A stretch of DNA of 36,995 nt from an uncultured Verrucomicrobiota bacterium (GTDB lineage: Bacteria; Verrucomicrobiota; Verrucomicrobiia; Limisphaerales; UBA9464), in assembly GCA_903907925.1 (NCBI GenBank), contig CAIVQB010000057.1:1-36995 (forward strand). The letters run 5' to 3'. Under the pieces are notes generated by a model. The model saw nothing but the letters and a program-made list of their open reading frames with translations. It ran no database searches and was not told the DNA's origin. Each line of letters starts with the position of its first letter. Position 1 is the stretch's first letter. A program made the translations under genes and the position numbers. Below, one piece after another: positions 23,257-31,608 of this stretch.

Positions 23257-25314
23257 TTAGCGGACGCCACCGAGGACCGCCTGCATCGCCTTGAAGAACA
23301 CGTCGGTGTTGTCCATGACACCGGTGAACTGGGCCGATCCGCGCCCGTAGGCGGAGATGGGAATGTCCGAGGCAGTGTGAACCGCCTGGTCACCCGGAAC
23401 CTGGCCGTAGAGGAAGAATCCGTTGGCCGCATTGCGATTCGTTCCTGCAATGGGATATCCGCTCAGCGGGGCGGCCTTGATCAACGGCTGCTGGCTGTCC
23501 TGATCGGGCGTCGCCGCGGTGAGGTAGTTCTCGAAACGATCGGCACCGCCGGCGTAGCCGATGATGACCTTGTGGTCCGGGTCGGTGGTGACCGGATAGC
23601 CATCGGCGGAGAAGTTGTAGCTCGGGAATCCCGCGGCATCGTAGGTGCCCACAACCGCATCGCGCATGGTGTTGGCGATATTGACGGTCTGGACGTACGG
23701 GACTCCCGCGATGTTGTTGGAGTAGATCTGTGTCGTCGGGACGGGGTTGGCGACCAGGGCGGCCAGCTGCGGCGCGGTCTTGGTGGACGCACCGATGATG
23801 TTGATGCCACCGCATTCATGATCCGCCGTCACCAGGACCAGGGTGTCCGGGTTGTTGGCGGCAAACGCCTGGGCGCGGGCGATCGCCTTGTCGAACTCGA
23901 TCGTTTCCAGAATCCAGCGGTCGCTGTCCATGAGGTGGGCCTGCTTGTCGATGCTGGCACCCTCGATCATGAGGAAGAAACCGTTCGGGTTCTGGCTGAG
24001 CACCTGGAGTGCTTTGTCGGTCATTTCATCCAGCATCGGCTGGTCGGGGAGCAGATAATCGTTCACGACCGGTTGTCCATTCGGGCCGTTGACGCCGCGA
24101 CGACCATCGATCTTGTCCTTCGCCACGTTCATGTTGGAGTAGGAGAACAGGCCGAGCAGCTTCTTGGTGCCGGCGGGAACCGCGTTCAACGAGGTGCGGT
24201 CGGAGGCATAGGTCCAGCCGGCGGTTTTGAAGTCACCGATCAGATCGCGGTTGGAGTCGAGGGTGCCGGCGGGAACTCCCCATCCGGTGGTCAATTCCGC
24301 GGGAAGAACATAGTCGGTGCTGTCTTTTCGCGCCGAAGTCGCCTGGGTGACGTTGTTGGTCTTTGCCGGCAGGAACCATTTGCGTCCGCCGCCCATCAAC
24401 ACCGCGAGGCCGTTGTTGGCGCTCTCGTCCAGGTACTGGTCGCAAATTCCGGTGCCGTTGGCACGGTTGGAGGTGTGGACCGCCATCGCCGCTGGAGTCG
24501 CGTCGAACACGTCGGCCGTGGTGATCATGCCGAGCGACTTGCCCTGGGTGCGCTTCAGGTATTCACCGGCGTACTCAATGCGGGGGTTGTCAAAGGAGTC
24601 GGTGGTGTCGTCCGGGAAGACGCCTTCCTGGCTGTTGTTGGCCTTGTTGCCCGTGGAGTAGCAGTGGGCACCGGGGGCGGAATCGGTGACGATGGAGTTC
24701 AACGAACTGGTCATCACAATCCCGGTGACCGGGAAGGTGTCCATGGCCATGGGGCTGTTCGCCTTGCCCTGCTGGTAACCTTGGGAAACGATTCGAGCCG
24801 CCGTACGGTGGGCGATGCCCATGCCGTCTCCGATGCAGAGGATGACGTTCTTGGCCCGCCGCCCGGTCTGGGTGATTCCGACCACCTCAAAGTTTCCGGT
24901 CCCCCAGGTGGAGGTGCCGTCGTCCTGGGTTGCGAGAACGTAGAGCTTGTGAACGCCCGGATTCAGATTGGAGTAGGCTCGGGTGGTGGCAACGGTTGCC
25001 CCTGTGGGGAGCCCGGAAACCAGTCCGGTGGTCACGCGGGTGGTGGTCTTGTCGACCAGCACTCCGTCAACGAAGAAACGGACGTCGGAGATGGACTGGC
25101 CAGTCGAAGGGGCGACGGTTGCCTGGATGTCGAATCGTTGTCCGGGCAGGAAGCGGGAGGTCACCGGATTCCCATCGTCATTGAACGAGAACAACATGCT
25201 CGGCGGGGTGAGCCGAAGAATGCTGGGATTGGCATGGGCAACGGTGGCGGTAACGACGGCGGCGGCGACGGCGGTGATCGCCGCCCGAATGTGAGGATGA
25301 GTTTGGTGTGTCAT
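23257..25314 (-). CDS. Secreted alkaline phosphatase with an N-terminal beta domain
   Basis: Hydrolyses phosphate monoesters outside the cytoplasm. The 684-residue product has a signal peptide (about 1-28, ending VAHA) and an Ig-like domain (about 29-145: FFVDGVLVDKTTTRVTTG, LNPGVHKLYVLATQDDG). The PhoA-type catalytic domain follows: NVILCIGDGMG with metal ligand Asp163; TDSAPGAHCYSTGNKANNSQ with probable nucleophile Ser212; FLMIEGASIDKQAHLMD; and LVLVTADHECGG with the late Asp and His ligands. I chose ATG 25314 because it gives the signal peptide. It is the middle gene of an operon with the 210-residue secreted protein upstream and the CTERM protein downstream. Phosphate-starvation control is likely but no Pho box was recognised. 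Confidence 0.94.
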   Translation of the reverse strand: MTHQTHPHIRAAITAVAAAVVTATVAHANPSILRLTPPSMLFSFNDDGNPVTSRFLPGQRFDIQATVAPSTGQSISDVRFFVDGVLVDKTTTRVTTGLVSGLPTGATVATTRAYSNLNPGVHKLYVLATQDDGTSTWGTGNFEVVGITQTGRRAKNVILCIGDGMGIAHRTAARIVSQGYQQGKANSPMAMDTFPVTGIVMTSSLNSIVTDSAPGAHCYSTGNKANNSQEGVFPDDTTDSFDNPRIEYAGEYLKRTQGKSLGMITTADVFDATPAAMAVHTSNRANGTGICDQYLDESANNGLAVLMGGGRKWFLPAKTNNVTQATSARKDSTDYVLPAELTTGWGVPAGTLDSNRDLIGDFKTAGWTYASDRTSLNAVPAGTKKLLGLFSYSNMNVAKDKIDGRRGVNGPNGQPVVNDYLLPDQPMLDEMTDKALQVLSQNPNGFFLMIEGASIDKQAHLMDSDRWILETIEFDKAIARAQAFAANNPDTLVLVTADHECGGINIIGASTKTAPQLAALVANPVPTTQIYSNNIAGVPYVQTVNIANTMRDAVVGTYDAAGFPSYNFSADGYPVTTDPDHKVIIGYAGGADRFENYLTAATPDQDSQQPLIKAAPLSGYPIAGTNRNAANGFFLYGQVPGDQAVHTASDIPISAYGRGSAQFTGVMDNTDVFFKAMQAVLGGVR

Positions 25315-25366
25315 GTATTGGAGTGGGTTGAACAGGAAGCGACCACTGAAAAACGGAAACGGGGTC

Positions 25367-25999
25367 CTACCGGCGAACCGCCATGTTGGCACGAGCGTCG
25401 ACCGGGACAATGCCATCGGCGACGGAACCGAGAACCCGGATGCGGGCTGTCGAAACCCGGCCGTCAGCCTCCTCGTGTCCCCCCAGCTCCAACACGCCGG
25501 TGACGGTCACCGGCCCATTCAAATGCGGCACCATGGGCTGGGAATTCCGCGGCACGAAGACGTGGATTGCCGTCATCGGGAGGTCGTCGCACAAGCCATA
25601 CTCCCGCTCGTGCAGGCTTTGCGGGACAGGCGACAAGATGAAGGCCCAGGGAATCGGCTGCGCCTGCCGGACCATGTACCCGGTGATTCTCACCTTTTTT
25701 CCGGCCAATGTTAACGCAGACTCCGTGTATTCCAGCCCGGCAGGTCCGGCGGGAAAGCGAAACAATCCCTTGAACGGAAGGTCGGTCACGCCGTCCGGAG
25801 AGACCGGTGCCTCTGCTGGAACGGTGGGAGAGGCCGTCGACGCCGTCGCGGTGACCGGCGGATCGGCAGTGATCGCAGGAGCGACATGGCGGCGCCGCGG
25901 CTGCGGTTCCTGACTGATCCCGGCGATCGGAAACCCGATCGCCAAGGCTAAGAAAAACGTTGAACGAACCTGACCCGCGCGGAATCGGAAGTGACGCAC
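25367..25999 (-). CDS. Secreted protein with a small OB/DUF3299-like domain
   Basis: A 210-residue protein with a signal peptide (VRSTFFLALAIGFPIAGISQ, about 11-30), an Ala/Pro/Thr-rich linker (about 31-75), and a compact domain: LAGKKVRITGYMVRQAQPIP, WAFILSPVPQSLHEREYGLC, MTAIHVFVPR, GPVTVTGVLELG. The pattern is close to DUF3299-type OB-like domains; I am only moderately sure. Start is GTG 25999; no in-frame ATG lies upstream of the signal peptide. It stands 52 bp ahead of the alkaline phosphatase gene on the same strand and so is probably the first gene of that operon. Role unknown. Confidence 0.7.
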   Translation of the reverse strand: MRHFRFRAGQVRSTFFLALAIGFPIAGISQEPQPRRRHVAPAITADPPVTATASTASPTVPAEAPVSPDGVTDLPFKGLFRFPAGPAGLEYTESALTLAGKKVRITGYMVRQAQPIPWAFILSPVPQSLHEREYGLCDDLPMTAIHVFVPRNSQPMVPHLNGPVTVTGVLELGGHEEADGRVSTARIRVLGSVADGIVPVDARANMAVRR

Positions 26000-26545
26000 C
26001 CGTTCATTCTTCGGAAGACAGGTAACGCCAGTAGGGCGCTAGGGTCACGATTGGGGGAACGAAGATCGACAATTCAATGGCGAAGTTACGCTTCTGTTTC
26101 GCCGACCCGAAATCTGCCGACCACACCCTCACCCGAGACTCCGGTGTAATGGCCCAAGCTGGAACATTTCAGAAGAAAACCCGCACGGTTCACGGGGCGA
26201 GGCTCCCGCCGAGCCGGGTGCTAGGCAGGGCGAGGGACGCCGCGCTGCGAGGTGAAATCGGTCCGTCCACTACGGCTCACCGGGAGTTTCGTCCCGGGGG
26301 GGAAGGGAACTCTGGCACCGAATCCGCAAGGATCTGTGTCCATCGTTGTGAATCTGTGGTGAATGCCCAGTTCAACTGCATCGATCCGGATCAACTGCCC
26401 GTTGAAGCAAACCGTAAATTGGTCCCGGCGTCGAATCGGCGGCGGCGTGGCAAAGTTTGGGTGACGGAGGGTATTCCGGCTTGGAAAACGAACCCGTCAG
26501 CACTAGCGAAGGTGCGCGCACAACGCACCGCTGCCCGCGGTCAGG
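26000..26545. other. Gene-free 546-bp region with hairpins between divergent operons
   Basis: Separates the phosphatase operon (minus) from the lipid gene set (plus) and should contain both promoters. Visible structures are GGCTC-CCGCC-GAGCC (26201-26215), CCGGGA-GTTTCG-TCCCGG (26280-26297), and a run ATCTGTGTCCATCGTTGTGA near 26333-26352 that resembles common dispersed repeats. I found no clear Pho box or paired promoter boxes. An open frame through this region is not credible as a gene. Confidence 0.6.
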
Positions 26546-27427
26546 ATGAAGTACCACGCCATCTGGATCTCCGATGTTCACCTGGGAAGCCGCCATTCCC
26601 AGTCGGACCTGCTTCTCAACTTCCTTCACGAAGCCGAGTGCCGTCACCTGTATCTGGTGGGCGACATCATCGACGGCTGGGAGTTGAAGCGCCGCTGGCT
26701 CTGGGACACCGACGCCAACACGGTCATCCAGAAAATCCTCCGCATGAACCGGAAGGAAACCCGGGTGACCTATCTCTTCGGCAACCACGACGAATTCCTC
26801 GAGGACTTCGTTGGACTCAATCTGGGTGGAGTCCGGCTCGCGGAACGGGTGATCCACCAGGGCGCGGATGGACGGCGGTTTCTCGTCATGCACGGGCATC
26901 AACTGGACGGACTCGTTTATTTCAACCGGGCACTGGAACGCGTCGGCTCCCGTATCTATGACTGGATCCTTGAGTTCAATCTCCAGTTCAACCGGGTCCG
27001 GAGGCGCATGGGCTTCGGCTACTGGTCGGTCGCGGCGCATCTGAAATTCCAGGCAAAATCGGCGGTCCGATACGTCACCCGCTTTGAGGAGGGAATGGTT
27101 CACATGGCGCGTCAGGCCAGGGTTCACGGGGTCATTTGCGGCCATATTCACCGCGCCGAGATTCGCACGGTCCAGGGGTTCGAGTACCTCAATTGCGGGG
27201 ACTGGGTGGAAAGCTGCACCGCCCTCGCCGAGGATTTTGAGGGTAACATCCATCTGTTGAAACTGCATGAATCTGCTGCTCGCGGTGCAAGGCGAGGGCC
27301 GGGGCCACATGACCCAGGCGTTGGCGTTCCAACAATGGTGCCGGCGGAACGGTCACCAGGTCGTCCGGGTTCTCGCCGGCCACAACCCCAGCCGGAACTG
27401 GCCGGACTTTTTCAGCCAGGGCTTTGA
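26546..27427 (+). CDS. Metallophosphoesterase of the PlcP/LpxH-like family
   Basis: A calcineurin-fold phosphoesterase of up to 293 residues. Metal-site blocks in order: ISDVHLGSRHSQSDLLLNFL, YLVGDIIDGWELKRRW, LFGNHDEFLEDFVG, VMHGHQLDG, VICGHIHRAEIR, NCGDWVESCTAL. These match the branch that includes PlcP, the phosphate-starvation phospholipase C that turns phospholipid into diacylglycerol; automated tools often call it UDP-2,3-diacylglucosamine diphosphatase. Homology ends near LLKLHES (about residue 242). The last 50 residues are Pro/Arg/Gly-rich and overlap the next gene's start by 161 bp in another frame, so the real stop may have been lost or a sequencing error is present. The neighbouring glycosyltransferase and btaA genes favour the PlcP reading. 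Confidence 0.85.
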   Translation: MKYHAIWISDVHLGSRHSQSDLLLNFLHEAECRHLYLVGDIIDGWELKRRWLWDTDANTVIQKILRMNRKETRVTYLFGNHDEFLEDFVGLNLGGVRLAERVIHQGADGRRFLVMHGHQLDGLVYFNRALERVGSRIYDWILEFNLQFNRVRRRMGFGYWSVAAHLKFQAKSAVRYVTRFEEGMVHMARQARVHGVICGHIHRAEIRTVQGFEYLNCGDWVESCTALAEDFEGNIHLLKLHESAARGARRGPGPHDPGVGVPTMVPAERSPGRPGSRRPQPQPELAGLFQPGL

Positions 27428-28385
27428 CGTCCCGGTCGAACCGATCGCCAGCCCCGGTCTCTCCTACCGCAACGGCCGCCGGATGGATCTCGCCGGAACC
27501 CTCTGGCAGGCCTGCCGGCGGAGTCGCGCCTTCCTCGCTTCTTTTCGGGCCTTCGACGCCGCACTCGCCGGCAGCCGACCGGATGGCATCGTCAACTTCC
27601 TCGAACCCCTGGCAGGGATTCACCATTGGTTGAGACGCCCCGACGTGCCGCAACTGTCCATCGGACACCAGTTCATGTTGAACCATCCGGACTATCCAAC
27701 GGCTCCCGGCCTTCAACTCGCGTCCGCCGGAGTCCGCGCCTTCTCCCAGGTGGCGGCGGGGAGGGATGGCTGCTATGCCCTGTCGTTCTACTCCGCCCGG
27801 AATCTTCCAGATCGAAGGATCCGTGTCGGTCCACCCCTCCTTCGTGAGGAAGTCACCCAACTCCCCTGCTCCGACCAGGGATACCTCCTTATCTACCTGC
27901 TGAACGCCGGATACCGACCCGAGATCGAGCGTTGGCATTGGCGGAATCCCGGGATTCCCATCCATTGCTTCTACGACCGCCCCGCGGCCGACGGAACAGA
28001 GTCGATGGATCCCAACCTGCATTTCCATCCGCTTCACGGCGGCCGGTTTCTGCAACGCATGGCGGAATGCCGCGGCGTGGTCTGTTCCGCGGGATTTGAA
28101 TCGATCGCTGAAGCAGCCAGCATGGGAAAGCCGATACTGGCCGTGCCGGTGGAGGGGCATTTCGAGCAACAGCTCAACGGCATCGACGCCTCGCGATCCG
28201 GCCTTGCGGTCACCTCCACCACCTTTGATCTCGACCGGTTGCTGCAGGCGGAGTCGCGCCCCCCCAACGAGCGGTTCCGGGAGTGGCTGATGGAATCGGA
28301 CCGACGTTTGGACTCGGCCCTCAGAGACGCAGTGAGTCGCCGTTTTCAACCTGCCCGCGGTTCCTTTCAAGCGGCACCAGGTTGA
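27267..28385 (+). CDS. MurG-like glycosyltransferase
   Basis: A 372-residue GT-B fold enzyme. The N-terminal NLLLAVQGEGRGHMTQALAF is the Gly-rich acceptor-side loop of MurG/GT28-like proteins. The C-terminal donor half shows YLLIYLLNAG, FHPLHGGRFLQRMAECRGVV, SAGFESIAEAASMGKPILAV and PVEGHFEQQLNG. No signal peptide or long helix; membrane-associated action is inferred. It overlaps the PlcP-like gene, which suggests that diacylglycerol released by that enzyme could be its acceptor, giving a glycolipid as in known phosphate-sparing lipid pathways. The known Agt enzymes are of a different GT family, so this remains inference. The 3' end overlaps the opposite-strand methyltransferase gene by 65 bp. 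Confidence 0.83.
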   Translation: MNLLLAVQGEGRGHMTQALAFQQWCRRNGHQVVRVLAGHNPSRNWPDFFSQGFDVPVEPIASPGLSYRNGRRMDLAGTLWQACRRSRAFLASFRAFDAALAGSRPDGIVNFLEPLAGIHHWLRRPDVPQLSIGHQFMLNHPDYPTAPGLQLASAGVRAFSQVAAGRDGCYALSFYSARNLPDRRIRVGPPLLREEVTQLPCSDQGYLLIYLLNAGYRPEIERWHWRNPGIPIHCFYDRPAADGTESMDPNLHFHPLHGGRFLQRMAECRGVVCSAGFESIAEAASMGKPILAVPVEGHFEQQLNGIDASRSGLAVTSTTFDLDRLLQAESRPPNERFREWLMESDRRLDSALRDAVSRRFQPARGSFQAAPG

Positions 28386-29061
28386 CCCCAACCAGGTGTC
28401 CGCCTTCCCGCGAGGCGGATGAAACAGTGAAGCCGCCGTCCATAAACCGGCTCAATCCCATCGGATTGATATAGACAACCCACACCGGGTGATATTCCGA
28501 GTGCTGGCGCAGTCGGGCCACCACCCGCTCCAGTGTCTCGCCGAGAAACGGATTATACAGGAAGGCCACCAACGGGCCTGCGGGCGGTCGAAATTCAACC
28601 GCATCGGCCACCCGCACATCGGCGATGATTCCGGAATGACGATGGCGTGTTCGGCGCAGATTACGGTCGCAGATCGCCGCGAGAACCGGTGAGATTTCAA
28701 TACCGATCAGCCGCCGGAATCCCGCCACGGCACCGAGTGCCAGTCCCCTTCCCTTGCCGCATCCATAGTCCACAAACGTGGCCTCCAACGCCGTCGCGGG
28801 AAGCCGCCCCAACGCCTCACCGGCGATCCGCGGATCCACCCCCTGGTATTGGACCGCGTCCCCCGCGCGCTCTGGCGGGATTCCGTCGACATCCGTCTCG
28901 CGCGGCAGAGCGGCCCACAGACCATGGCGGAAATCAAAGACGACCTCGGAGATGACACTGTTGAGAACCCTGATCCATCCACGCTGACGGAGGTTGCCGC
29001 GGGCGAACGCCGTGTATTTGCGCGCGACGTGAAGTGCCCGGACGGATCGTTGCCGATTCAT
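28321..29061 (-). CDS. Class I SAM-dependent methyltransferase
   Basis: A 246-residue Rossmann-fold methyltransferase. Motif I is TFVDYGCGKGRGLALGAVAG (about residues 94-113), followed by RLIGIEISPVLAAICDRNLR. The acidic motif II region is IIADVRVADAVEFRP. The later LVAFLYNPFLGETL occupies the motif IV position with N-P-F. The N-terminal 80 residues are helical with FDFRHGLWAALPRETDVDGI. Unlike BtaB it has no resemblance to the phosphatidylethanolamine N-methyltransferase type I recognise, so the substrate is open. It lies between the glycosyltransferase and btaA but on the opposite strand, divergent from btaA over 170 bp. Confidence 0.82.
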   Translation of the reverse strand: MNRQRSVRALHVARKYTAFARGNLRQRGWIRVLNSVISEVVFDFRHGLWAALPRETDVDGIPPERAGDAVQYQGVDPRIAGEALGRLPATALEATFVDYGCGKGRGLALGAVAGFRRLIGIEISPVLAAICDRNLRRTRHRHSGIIADVRVADAVEFRPPAGPLVAFLYNPFLGETLERVVARLRQHSEYHPVWVVYINPMGLSRFMDGGFTVSSASREGGHLVGVNLVPLERNRGQVENGDSLRL

Positions 29062-29231
29062 ACGCTACATTCTGCGCCCCGCGATCACCCGCAATGCGTC
29101 GGCACCGTTACAATATCGCATCGGAACGGTCAGCCGGTTGAAACCCCCGCTCCATCCGGTGACTCTGCACGCATCGGACTCTGGAACTCCCGGGTGCTCA
29201 CCTTCGAAGGACCGTTCAAATCAAACCGACC

Positions 29232-30428
29232 ATGAATGCACTGGCAAACTGGACCACCGAACGAATCTTCAGCTACGTCCACGGAAATCACCTCGTCTAC
29301 AACACCTGCTGGGAGGATCCCCGGCTCGACCGCGAAGTGATGGAGCTCGGGCCCGACGACGAGGTGGTGCTCATCACCTCCGCCGGCTGCAACGCCCTGG
29401 ACTACGCCCTCGACGGTCCTCGGAAAATTCATTCCGTCGATATGAACTTCCGGCAGAACGCGCTGCTGGAGTTGAAGCTCGCCGGCATCCGCCATCTGGA
29501 CCACGAACAGTTCTTTTCCGTGTTCGGCGAGGGCGGCACACCGGCGTTTCGCGAGTGGTATCCGCAACGTCTGCGGCGCGATCTGTCACCGGTCTCACGT
29601 GCCTATTGGGATCGCCGAATCCATTTTTTCAACCGGCCCACACCGGCCTCCTCGTTCTATCACCGCGGGACCACCGGATTGTTTGCGCGATGCATGATCC
29701 GCTATTTCAAAATGGCGGGCGTCTTTCCTGATATGCTGCGGATCTTCACCGCCGGCTCGCTCGAAGAACAGCGCGAGCTCTACTATTCCAAGGTCCGGGC
29801 ACGCTTCTGGCGTCCGGCAGTCAAGCGCGCCTTGCGAACCGACATCGCCCTCAGTCTTCTGGGCGTTCCCGCCGCCCAGAAGGAACATCTCGAACGCACC
29901 TGCGGACAGGATGTCGCTGATTTCATGGAGGATTGCGTCGAGGCGGTCTGCACCCGGCTGCCGGCGACCGACAACTACTTCTGGCGATTGTACCTCTTCG
30001 GCCGGTACTCGCACGAATGCTGCCCCGGCTATCTGAAAGCCGACTCCTTCGAACGGTTGAAGGCCGGCCTCGCCGACCGCATCGAGGTTCACACCGGTGA
30101 TCTCACCTCATTTCTCCGGTCGCATACCGGCGGCTTGTCGCGGTTCGTTCTGCTGGATCACATGGACTGGCTGAGCCATCGCCATCCCGAAGCGCTTGCT
30201 CAGGAGTGGCAGGCGATCGTCGACCGCGCCCGCCGGGGTGCCCGCATTCTCTGGCGTTCGGGTGGATTCACGGTCGATTTCGTCGACCCGCTGCAGGTCC
30301 GCTGGAACGGCGACTCCTGCCGCGTCGGCGAACTGCTCCGGTACGATCGTGAACGAGCGGACGCCTGCCATCAGCGGGACCGGGTCCACACTTATGGCAG
30401 CTTTCACGTTGCCCATTTCGCCGCCTGA
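29232..30428 (+). CDS. btaA: BtaA-like SAM:diacylglycerol 3-amino-3-carboxypropyl transferase (DUF3419)
   Basis: A 398-residue protein of the DUF3419/BtaA family. BtaA moves the aminocarboxypropyl group of SAM onto diacylglycerol to form diacylglyceryl-homoserine, the first step of betaine-lipid synthesis. Family blocks: YNTCWEDPRLDREVMELG, VLITSAGCNALDYAL, IHSVDMNFRQNALLELKLAG, FFSVFGEGG, FGRYSHECCPGYL, FVLLDHMDWLSHRHPEALAQ, ILWRSGG. ATG 29232 has a possible TACAAT -10 box at 29109-29114 upstream. No BtaB N-methyltransferase of known type is adjacent. The gene overlaps the downstream GNAT-like gene by 35 bp, so the two are probably made together. Confidence 0.9.
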   Translation: MNALANWTTERIFSYVHGNHLVYNTCWEDPRLDREVMELGPDDEVVLITSAGCNALDYALDGPRKIHSVDMNFRQNALLELKLAGIRHLDHEQFFSVFGEGGTPAFREWYPQRLRRDLSPVSRAYWDRRIHFFNRPTPASSFYHRGTTGLFARCMIRYFKMAGVFPDMLRIFTAGSLEEQRELYYSKVRARFWRPAVKRALRTDIALSLLGVPAAQKEHLERTCGQDVADFMEDCVEAVCTRLPATDNYFWRLYLFGRYSHECCPGYLKADSFERLKAGLADRIEVHTGDLTSFLRSHTGGLSRFVLLDHMDWLSHRHPEALAQEWQAIVDRARRGARILWRSGGFTVDFVDPLQVRWNGDSCRVGELLRYDRERADACHQRDRVHTYGSFHVAHFAA

Positions 30429-31584
30429 ACTGGCGACACCGGTCCATGCGGGTGTTGGCGTCCTGTTTCAGGAACGGGCGCTGGCCTCCCTCCGCAGTGC
30501 GCCCTGCGAGAATGGCGCCTATTGGAAGGCCGTGCTGACTGAAGGGTCCAAGGCATTCGCTCCCAACCTCCGCTCCCGGCCGGGCTGGATCTCCAACGGC
30601 GATCACGGCTGGCCCGTCACGGTTCACGACGGTCCGGAGGGCAATTCATTCCCCGGATCGATGTTGACCCAGTACGTGGCCTATCCACGCGCCGAGATCG
30701 AAGTCATTCCCGCGGGAGTTCAACGCCTCGCGGCACGACTCGGATTGCACGGTTTTAATACTCTTCTCCATATCGCGCAGGCCGATCGCGTGGTTCAATG
30801 GAACAGTTGGCTGCTGTCAACCAACCTCCACTCCGCCGGGCTCGCGCAATCCGTCGATGCGATCACCGGGATCCTCCGCGACGAATTCCCCGACCACGCC
30901 ATTCTGCTAAAGAACGTCGACCCGATGGGGGATCCGGCATTGATTCCAAATCTGGAACGCGCGGGCTATGATCTGATGACCAGCCGGCAGGTCTTCTTCT
31001 TCGACGGCCGCACGGCGGAGTTCTGGGGAAAGTCGACGGTCAAGCGGGAGGTGAAGGAGTTCGCAGGGGATGCCCGCTATCGGTGGGTGGAACCCGAAGA
31101 GTTCACGCCGGCGGACGCACCTCGAATCGTTCAACTCTACCATCAACTGTATCTGGAAAAGCATTCCCGCCTCAATCCACAGTACACCGCACGATTCGTC
31201 GAACGGGCCCTGACGGAACGCTGGCTCGAGTTCCACGGATTGCGTGACGCGCAAGGAACGATCGTGGGCGTCTTCGGATTTTTCACCAATGACGGTGTCG
31301 CCTCGGTTCCGTTCATCGGATACGACACCCGTCTCCCACAGGAAGCCGGATTGTATCGCCGGTTGTTCACCGGAATTCTCAAGACCATCGCCGAACGCAG
31401 ACAGTTGCTGAACTACAGTTCGGGGGCCGGTGATTTCAAGCGGCGGCGCGGTGGAATTCCGGTGATCGAATTCAACGCCGTATATTCCCGGCATCTCTCA
31501 CCGGTGCGCCAAGCCGCGTTCCGCCTCGCCGGGAAGCTGTTGAACCATTATGCGCGTCCGTGGTTGGAGGAGCATTCCCACTAA
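30394..31584 (+). CDS. GNAT-fold acyl/acetyltransferase-like protein linked to btaA
   Basis: A 396-residue protein. The C-terminal half has GNAT/BioF2-like features: ADAPRIVQLYHQLYLEKHSR, DAQGTIVGVFGFFTNDGVA, SVPFIGYDTRLPQEAGLYRR, LLNYSSGAGDFKRRRGG. The N-terminal half (SMLTQYVAYPRAEIEVIP, LLHIAQADRVVQWNSWLLST) may be a second GNAT-like lobe. The start is taken as ATG 30394, inside the end of btaA; the frame extends further upstream only as a shadow of btaA. The overlap suggests coupled translation and a shared product, for example acylation of the homoserine lipid amine, but that is a guess from position. Confidence 0.75.
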   Translation: MAAFTLPISPPELATPVHAGVGVLFQERALASLRSAPCENGAYWKAVLTEGSKAFAPNLRSRPGWISNGDHGWPVTVHDGPEGNSFPGSMLTQYVAYPRAEIEVIPAGVQRLAARLGLHGFNTLLHIAQADRVVQWNSWLLSTNLHSAGLAQSVDAITGILRDEFPDHAILLKNVDPMGDPALIPNLERAGYDLMTSRQVFFFDGRTAEFWGKSTVKREVKEFAGDARYRWVEPEEFTPADAPRIVQLYHQLYLEKHSRLNPQYTARFVERALTERWLEFHGLRDAQGTIVGVFGFFTNDGVASVPFIGYDTRLPQEAGLYRRLFTGILKTIAERRQLLNYSSGAGDFKRRRGGIPVIEFNAVYSRHLSPVRQAAFRLAGKLLNHYARPWLEEHSH

Positions 31585-31608
31585 ACGCAGAGACCGCCGG
31601 AGCTGTGT

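Noticed and set aside
23230-25503. A 757-codon open frame on the plus strand, opposite the alkaline phosphatase gene.
   Set aside because: It is the antisense of a clear phosphatase gene; in GC-rich DNA the codon bias of one strand keeps the other open. Its predicted product has no motif and an odd Gly/Val/Asp-rich composition.
26077-26545. An open frame running through the region ahead of the phosphoesterase.
   Set aside because: It overlaps the phosphoesterase in another frame, passes through hairpin repeats, and shows no family features.
26000-26545. A Pho box ahead of the phosphatase and lipid genes.
   Set aside because: No pair of CTGTCAT-like direct repeats at 11-bp spacing could be found by eye on either strand. 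The PVC Pho motif may differ, so absence is not evidence against control.
28321-29061. Calling the methyltransferase BtaB.
   Set aside because: The SAM site is clear, but the sequence does not resemble the BtaB/PmtA-type proteins I know, and it is on the opposite strand from btaA.
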